This document shows positions 57,868 to 64,000 of a stretch of 64,000 bases of DNA, one piece after another. The notes beneath the pieces were generated by a model that worked only from the letters and a program-made list of their open reading frames with translations, was not told the DNA's origin and ran no database searches. The position numbers were made by a program, and so were the translations under genes. The DNA is from Marthasterias glacialis. Taxonomy: Eukaryota > Echinodermata > Asteroidea > Forcipulatida > Asteriidae. The stretch covers positions 12,600,767 through 12,664,766 of the forward strand of contig OU452222.1 of NCBI GenBank assembly GCA_911728455.2, read 5' to 3'. Within the stretch, counting starts at the first letter, position 1; each line of letters begins with the position of its first letter.

Positions 57868-60681
57868 CTAGCTTCCGAAATAACGCGAGTTTGGACCTCT
57901 AGTTTGTTGGACACGTCTCCGAAGAGCCGCCCGCATCCACTGATTCCGTGAAAAGCACTTTTCAAAAGGGGTCAAAAATTGAAAATTTCTCACAGGGAGC
58001 TCCCTGTGAGCACCCGCCATTTTGGTCAAAAAAATTTTATGCGATTTTATGATAGAAAATGATAGAGTAGATATCACTGAAGAGGGTTTGTGTTGGGCAG
58101 GGGTCAATTCGCAATATTTGGGCAAATAGCAATATTTAGGTCAACTCTGACGTCACCAAGATGGCCGGAAAAGCTCGCTAGCTCCCGAAATAACGCGAGT
58201 TGGGACCTCTAGTTTGTTGGACACGTCTCCGTAGAGCCGCCCGCATCCACTGATTCCATGAAAACCACTTTTCAAAAGGGGTCAAAAATTGAAAATTTCT
58301 CACAGGGAGCTCCCTGTGAGCACCCGCCATTTTGGTCAAAAATTTTTTATGCGATTGTATGATAGAAAATGATAGAGTAGATATCACTGAAGAGGGTTTG
58401 TGTGTGGGGAAGGGGTCAAGTCGCAATATTTGGGCAAATAGCAATATTTAGGTCAACTCTGACGTCATCAAGATGGCCGGAAAAGCTCGCTAGCTCCCGA
58501 AATAACGCGAGTTGGGACCTCTAGTTTGTTGGACACGTCTCCGAAGAGCCGCCCGCATCCACTGATTCCATGAAAACCATTTTTCAAAAGGGGTCAAAAA
58601 TTGAAAATTTCTCACAGGGAGCTCCCTGTGAGCACCCGCCATTTTGGTCAAAATTTTTTTATGCGATTTTATGATAGAAAATGATAGAGTAGATATCACT
58701 GATTGAAGAGGGTTTGTGTGTGGGGAAGGGGTCAATTCGCAATATTTGGGCAAATAACAATATTTAGGTCAACTCTGACGTCATTAAGATGGCCGGAAAA
58801 GCTTGCTAGCTTCCGAAATAACGCGAGTTTGGACCTCTAGTTTGTTGGACACGTCTCCGAAGAGCCGCCCGCATCCACTGATTCCGTGAAAAGCACTTTT
58901 CAAAAGGGGTCAAAAATTGAAAATTTCTCACAGGGAGCTCCCTGTGAGCACCCGCCATTTTGGTCAAAAAAATTTTATGCGATTTTATGATAGAAAATGA
59001 TAGAGTAGATATCACTGAAGAGGGTTTGTGTTGGGCAGGGGTCAATTCGCAATATTTGGGCAAATAGCAATATTTAGGTCAACTCTGACGTCATCAAGAT
59101 GGCCGGAAAAGCTCGCTAGCTCCCGAAATAACGCGAGTTGGGACCTCTAGTTTGTTGGACACGTCTCCGTAGAGCCGCCCGCATCCACTGATTCCATGAA
59201 AACCACTTTTCAAAAGGGGTCAAAAATTGAAAATTTCTCACAGGGAGCTCCCTGTGAGCACCCGCCATTTTGGTCAAAAAATTTTTATGCGATTGTATGA
59301 TAGAAAATGATAGAGTAGATATCACTGAAGAGGGTTTGTGTGTGGGGAAGGGGTCAAGTCGCAATATTTGGGCAAATAGCAATATTTAGGTCAACTCTGA
59401 CGTCATCAAGATGGCCGGAAAAGCTCGCTAGCTCCCGAAATAACGCGAGTTGGGACCTCTAGTTTGTTGGACACGTCTCCGAAGAGCCGCCCGCATCCAC
59501 TGATTCCATGAAAACCATTTTTCAAAAGGGGTCAAAAATTGAAAATTTCTCACAGGGAGCTCCCTGTGAGCACCCGCCATTTTGGTCAAAAATTTATTAT
59601 GCGATTTTATGATAGAAAATGATAGAGTAGATATCACTGATTGAAGAGGGTTTGTGTGTGGGGAAGGGGTCAATTCGCAATATTTGGGCAAATAACAATA
59701 TTTAGGTCAACTCTGACGTCATTAAGATGGCCGGAAAAGCTTGCTAGCTTCCGAAATAACGCGAGTTTGGACCTCTAGTTTGTTGGACACGTCTCCGAAG
59801 AGCCGCCCGCATCCACTGATTCCATGAAAAGCACTTTTCAAAAGGGGTCAAAAATTGAAAATTTCTCACAGGGAGCTCCCTGTGAGCACCCGCCATTTTG
59901 GTCAAAAAAATTTTATGCGATTTTATGATAGAAAATGATAGAGTAGATATCACTGAAGAGGGTTTGTGTTGGGCAGGGGTCAATTCGCAATATTTGGGCA
60001 AATAGCAATATTTAGGTCAACTCTGACGTCATCAAGATGGCCGGAAAAGCTCGCTAGCTCCCGAAATAACGCGAGTTGGGACCTCTAGTTTGTTGGACAC
60101 GTCTCCGTAGAGCCGCCCGCATCCACTGATTCCATGAAAACCACTTTTCAAAAGGGGTCAAAAATTGAAAATTTCTCACAGGGAGCTCCCTGTGAGCACC
60201 CGCCATTTTGGTCAAAAATTTTTTATGCGATTGTATGATAGAAAATGATAGAGTAGATATCACTGAAGAGGGTTTGTGTGTGGGGAAGGGGTCAAGTCGC
60301 AATATTTGGGCAAATAGCAATATTTAGGTCAACTCTGACGTCATCAAGATGGCCGGAAAAGCTCGCTAGCTCCCGAAATAACGCGAGTTGGGACCTCTAG
60401 TTTGTTGGACACGTCTCCGAAGAGCCGCCCGCATCCACTGATTCCATGAAAACCATTTTTCAAAAGGGGTCAAAAATTGAAAATTTCTCACAGGGAGCTC
60501 CCTGTGAGCACCCGCCATTTTGGTCAAAATTTTTTTATGCGATTTTATGATAGAAAATGATAGAGTAGATATCACTGATTGAAGAGGGTTTGTGTGTGGG
60601 GAAGGGGTCAATTCGCAATATTTGGGCAAATAACAATATTTAGGTCAACTCTGACGTCATTAAGATGGCCGGAAAAGCTTG
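56930..60681 (+). repeat. Satellite regime III: 938-bp 3-mer, four copies
   Basis: Monomers of 310, 312 and 316 bp repeat as a set at 56,930, 57,868, 58,806 and 59,744. The 310-bp monomer has gtgttgggcagggg, the second has ctccgtagagcc, and the 316-bp one has a 4-bp insertion (cactgattgaag). One copy of the same trio also lies at 52,239-53,176. The first trio overlaps the end of regime II. Confidence 0.85.
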
Positions 60682-63600
60682 CTAGCTTCCGAAATAACGC
60701 GAGTTTGGACCTCTAGTTTGTTGGACACGTCTCCGAAGAGCCGCCCGCATCCACTGATTCCATGAAAACCACTTTTCAAAAGGGGTCAAAAATTGAAAAT
60801 TTCTCACAGGGAGCTCCCTGTGAGCACCCGCCATTTTGGTCAAAAAATTTTTATGCGATTTTATAATAGAAAATGATAGAGTAGATATCACTGAAGAGGG
60901 TATGTGTGTGGGGAAGGGGTCAATTCGCAATATTTGGGCAAATAGCAATATTTAGGTCAACTCTGACGTCATCAAGATGGCCGGAAAAGCTCGCTAGCTC
61001 CCGAAATAACGCAAGTTGGGACCTCTAGTTTGTTGGACACGTCTCCGAAGAGCCGCCCGCATCCACTGATTCCATGAAAAGCACTTTTCAAAAGGGGTCA
61101 AAAATTAAAAATTTCTCACAGGGAGCTCCCTGTGAGCACCCGCCATTTTGTTCAAAAATTTATTTTGCGATTTTATGATAGAAAATGATAGAGTAGATAT
61201 CACTGAAGAGGGTTTGTGTGTGGGGAAGGGGTCAATTCGCAATATTTGGGCAAATAGCAATATTTAGGTCAACTCTGACGTCATCAAGATGGCCGGAAAA
61301 GCTCGCTAGCTCCCGAAATAACGCGAGTTGGGACCTCTAGTTTGTTGGACACGTCTCCGAAGAGCCGCCCGCATCCACAGATTCCATGAAAACCACTTTT
61401 CAAAAGGGGTCAAAAATTGAAAATTTCTCACAGGAAAATTTTTCCAAGTGAGCACTTGCCATTTTGGTCAAAAAAAAGTTTATGCGATTTTATGATAGAA
61501 AATGATAGAGTAGATATCACTGAAGAGGGTTTGTGTGTGGGGAAGGGGTCAATTCGCAATATTTGGGCAAATAGCAATATTTAGGTCAACTCTGACGTCA
61601 TCAAGATGGCCGGAAAAGCTCGCTAGCTCCCGAAATAACGCGAGTTGGGACCTCTAGTTTGTTGGACACGTCTCCGTAGAGCCGCCCGCATCCACTGATT
61701 CCATGAAAACCACTTTTCAAAAGGGGTCAAAAATTGAAAATTTCTCACAGGGAGCTCCCTGTGAGCACCCGCCATTTTGGTCAAAAAATTTTTATGCGAT
61801 TTTATGATAGAAAATGACAGAGTAGATATCACTGAAGAGGGTTTGTGTGTGGGGAAGGGGTCAATTCGCAATATTTGGGCAAATAGCAATATTTAGGTCA
61901 ACTCTGACGTCATCAAGATGGCCGGAAAAGCTCGCTAGCTCCCGAAATAACGCGAGTTGGGACCTCTAGTTTGATGGACACGTCTCCGTAGAGCCGCCCG
62001 CATCCACTGATTCCATGAAAACCACTTTTCAAAAGGGGTCAAAAATTGAAAATTTCTCACAGGGAGCTCCCTGTGAGCACCCGCCATTTTGGTCAAAAAA
62101 TTTTTATGCGATTTTATGATAGAAAATGATAGAGTAGATATCACTGAAGAGGGTTTGTGTGTGGGGAAGGGGTCAAGTCGCAATATTTGGGCAAATAGCA
62201 ATATTTAGGTCAACTCTGACGTCATCAAGATGGCCGGAAAAGCTCGCTAGCTCCCGAAATAACGCGAGTTGGGACCTTTAGTTTGTTGGACACGTCTCCG
62301 AAGAGCCGCCCGCCTCCACTGATTCCATGAAAACCACTTTTCAAAAGGGGTCAAAAATTGAAAATTTCTCACAGGGAGCTCCCTGTGAGCACCCGCCATT
62401 TTGGTCAAAAATTTTTTATGCGATTTTATGATAGAAAATGATAGAGTAGATATCACTGAAGAGGGTATGTGTGTGGGGAAGGGGTCAATTCGCAATATTT
62501 GGGCAAATAGCAATATTTAGGTCAACTCTGACGTCATCAAGATGGCCGGAAAAGCTCGCTAGCTCCCGAAATAACGCAAGTTGGGACCTCTAGTTTGTTG
62601 GACACGTCTCCGAAGAGCCGCCCGCATCCACTGATTCCATGAAAAGCACTTTTCAAAAGGGGTCAAAAATTAAAAATTTCTCACAGGGAGCTCCCTGTGA
62701 GCACCCGCCATTTTGTTCAAAAATTTATTTTGCGATTTTATGATAGAAAATGATAGAGTAGATATCACTGAAGAGGGTTTGTGTGTGGGGAAGGGGTCAA
62801 TTCGCAATATTTGGGCAAATAGCAATATTTAGGTCAACTCTGACGTCATCAAGATGGCCGGAAAAGCTCGCTAGCTCCCGAAATAACGCGAGTTGGGACC
62901 TCTAGTTTGTTGGACACGTCTCCGAAGAGCCGCCCGCATCCACAGATTCCATGAAAACCACTTTTCAAAAGGGGTCAAAAATTGAAAATTTCTCACAGGA
63001 AAATTTTTCCAAGTGAGCACTTGCCATTTTGGTCAAAAAAAAGTTTATGCGATTTTATGATAGAAAATGATAGAGTAGATATCACTGAAGAGGGTTTGTG
63101 TGTGGGGAAGGGGTCAATTCGCAATATTTGGGCAAATAGCAATATTTAGGTCAACTCTGACGTCATCAAGATGGCCGGAAAAGCTCGCTAGCTCCCGAAA
63201 TAACGCGAGTTGGGACCTCTAGTTTGTTGGACACGTCTCCGTAGAGCCGCCCGCATCCACTGATTCCATGAAAACCACTTTTCAAAAGGGGTCAAAAATT
63301 GAAAATTTCTCACAGGGAGCTCCCTGTGAGCACCCGCCATTTTGGTCAAAAAATTTTTATGCGATTTTATGATAGAAAATGACAGAGTAGATATCACTGA
63401 AGAGGGTTTGTGTGTGGGGAAGGGGTCAATTCGCAATATTTGGGCAAATAGCAATATTTAGGTCAACTCTGACGTCATCAAGATGGCCGGAAAAGCTCGC
63501 TAGCTCCCGAAATAACGCGAGTTGGGACCTCTAGTTTGATGGACACGTCTCCGTAGAGCCGCCCGCATCCACTGATTCCATGAAAACCACTTTTCAAAAG

Positions 63601-64000
63601 GGGTCAAAAATTGAAAATTTCTCACAGGGAGCTCCCTGTGAGCACCCGCCATTTTGGTCAAAAAATTTTTATGCGATTTTATGATAGAAAATGATAGAGT
63701 AGATATCACTGAAGAGGGTTTGTGTGTGGGGAAGGGGTCAAGTCGCAATATTTGGGCAAATAGCAATATTTAGGTCAACTCTGACGTCATCAAGATGGCC
63801 GGAAAAGCTCGCTAGCTCCCGAAATAACGCGAGTTGGGACCTTTAGTTTGTTGGACACGTCTCCGAAGAGCCGCCCGCCTCCACTGATTCCATGAAAACC
63901 ACTTTTCAAAAGGGGTCAAAAATTGAAAATTTCTCACAGGGAGCTCCCTGTGAGCACCCGCCATTTTGGTCAAAAAATTTTTATGCGATTTTATGATAGA
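60682..64000 (+). repeat. Satellite regime IV: 1,565-bp 5-mer, two copies and a partial third
   Basis: The five-monomer set starting at 60,682 recurs at 62,247 and again at 63,812 (cut by the window end). It includes the replaced-palindrome monomer and a monomer with gttcaaaaatttattttgcg. The later copies share private changes (gggacctttag and cgcctccactg at 62,276/62,311 and 63,841/63,876) absent from the first. Confidence 0.85.

Larger units (their letters stand above)
29795..64000 (+). repeat. 312-bp satellite array, ~110 monomers, continues past the window
   Basis: Every monomer aligns end to end; nearly all are exactly 312 bp, with a few of 310, 316 or 313 bp and one enlarged by a 28-bp duplication. 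Conserved landmarks, in order, are the palindrome after gaaaattt, ccgccattttggtc, tgcgattttatgatag, gtagatatcactga, gggcaaatagcaatattt, tgacgtcatcaagatggccg, gctagctcccgaaataacgc and ttgttggacacgtctcc. AatII, NheI and EcoRV sites occur once per monomer. A minus-strand 88-codon frame recurs because 312 is divisible by 3. Its variants (I/K/N, L/R, P/H, R/Q) are mostly amino-acid changing and indels disrupt it, so I do not call a gene. Homogeneity with higher-order structure is typical of centromeric, pericentromeric or subtelomeric satellites. Confidence 0.97.

Noticed and set aside
30050..64000. The 88-codon frames of the 312-bp monomers as a tandem gene family
   Set aside because: Most variants change residues, indel-bearing monomers break the frame, and there is no promoter, intron or poly(A) arrangement. 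They are by-products of a period divisible by 3.
29795..64000. CRISPR-like array
   Set aside because: The repeats are contiguous 312-bp monomers with no unique spacers, in a eukaryotic context with no cas-like genes.
29795..64000. CENP-B box within the satellite
   Set aside because: No stretch of the monomer on either strand matches the NTTCGNNNNANNCGGGN core; the nearest (ttatttcggg) fails the spacing.

Overview
The window is eukaryotic, repeat-dominated, AT-rich intergenic DNA. There is no operon structure, no long conserved open frame and no recognisable protein domain. An interstitial TTAGGG-type telomere tract, terminal-inverted-repeat (TIR) DNA transposons, higher-order satellites and many copies of an AGAGGGCGC motif suggest a metazoan. 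A marine invertebrate deuterostome (echinoderm, hemichordate or cephalochordate) is my best guess, but nothing here fixes the species. No complete gene can be supported. The only coding candidate is a short 3'-terminal exon at 2,679-2,942 followed by a polyadenylation signal.

Layout: 0-5 kb is mostly unique sequence with a degenerate minisatellite, the possible terminal exon and copy 1 of a ~1 kb dispersed repeat. 5.1-8.5 kb holds a duplicated promoter-like cassette, a 48-nt exon-like hairpin module present three times, and a ~2.5 kb foldback (inverted-repeat) element whose core carries many CTCF-like motifs. 8.6-9.8 kb is a four-copy ~197-bp tandem repeat split by a 420-bp miniature inverted-repeat element (MITE). 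9.94-11.94 kb is a GC-rich 336-bp satellite of six copies; it is open for 702 codons on the minus strand but shows no sign of protein-level selection. 12.2-18.75 kb is a decayed tandem array of a composite unit whose core is a TTAA-bounded element, with five copies. 20.1-23.45 kb is a ~184-bp satellite and 23.5-25.0 kb a ~440-bp tandem repeat. 25.3-27.7 kb is copy 2 of the dispersed repeat, interrupted by a 1,226-bp hAT-like element with an 8-bp target duplication.

From 29,795 to the end of the window (34.2 kb, about 110 monomers) lies one uninterrupted 312-bp satellite. It has at least four regimes of higher-order structure: mixed 4-mer/3-mer with 4,680-bp duplications, a 4,691-bp 15-mer duplicated at very high identity, a 938-bp 3-mer, and a 1,565-bp 5-mer. 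Nearly every monomer carries a 22-bp palindrome, a consensus CRE site (TGACGTCA), two YY1-type motifs and a RORE-like AGGTCA site. In four monomers the palindrome core has been replaced by a different self-complementary core, so the fold is kept although the sequence is not. That pattern, with the recurring 15-monomer amplification length, is the most unusual signal in the window.

Nothing suggests that genes here work together. The window reads as heterochromatic, possibly pericentromeric or subtelomeric, satellite DNA next to transposon-rich flanking sequence.
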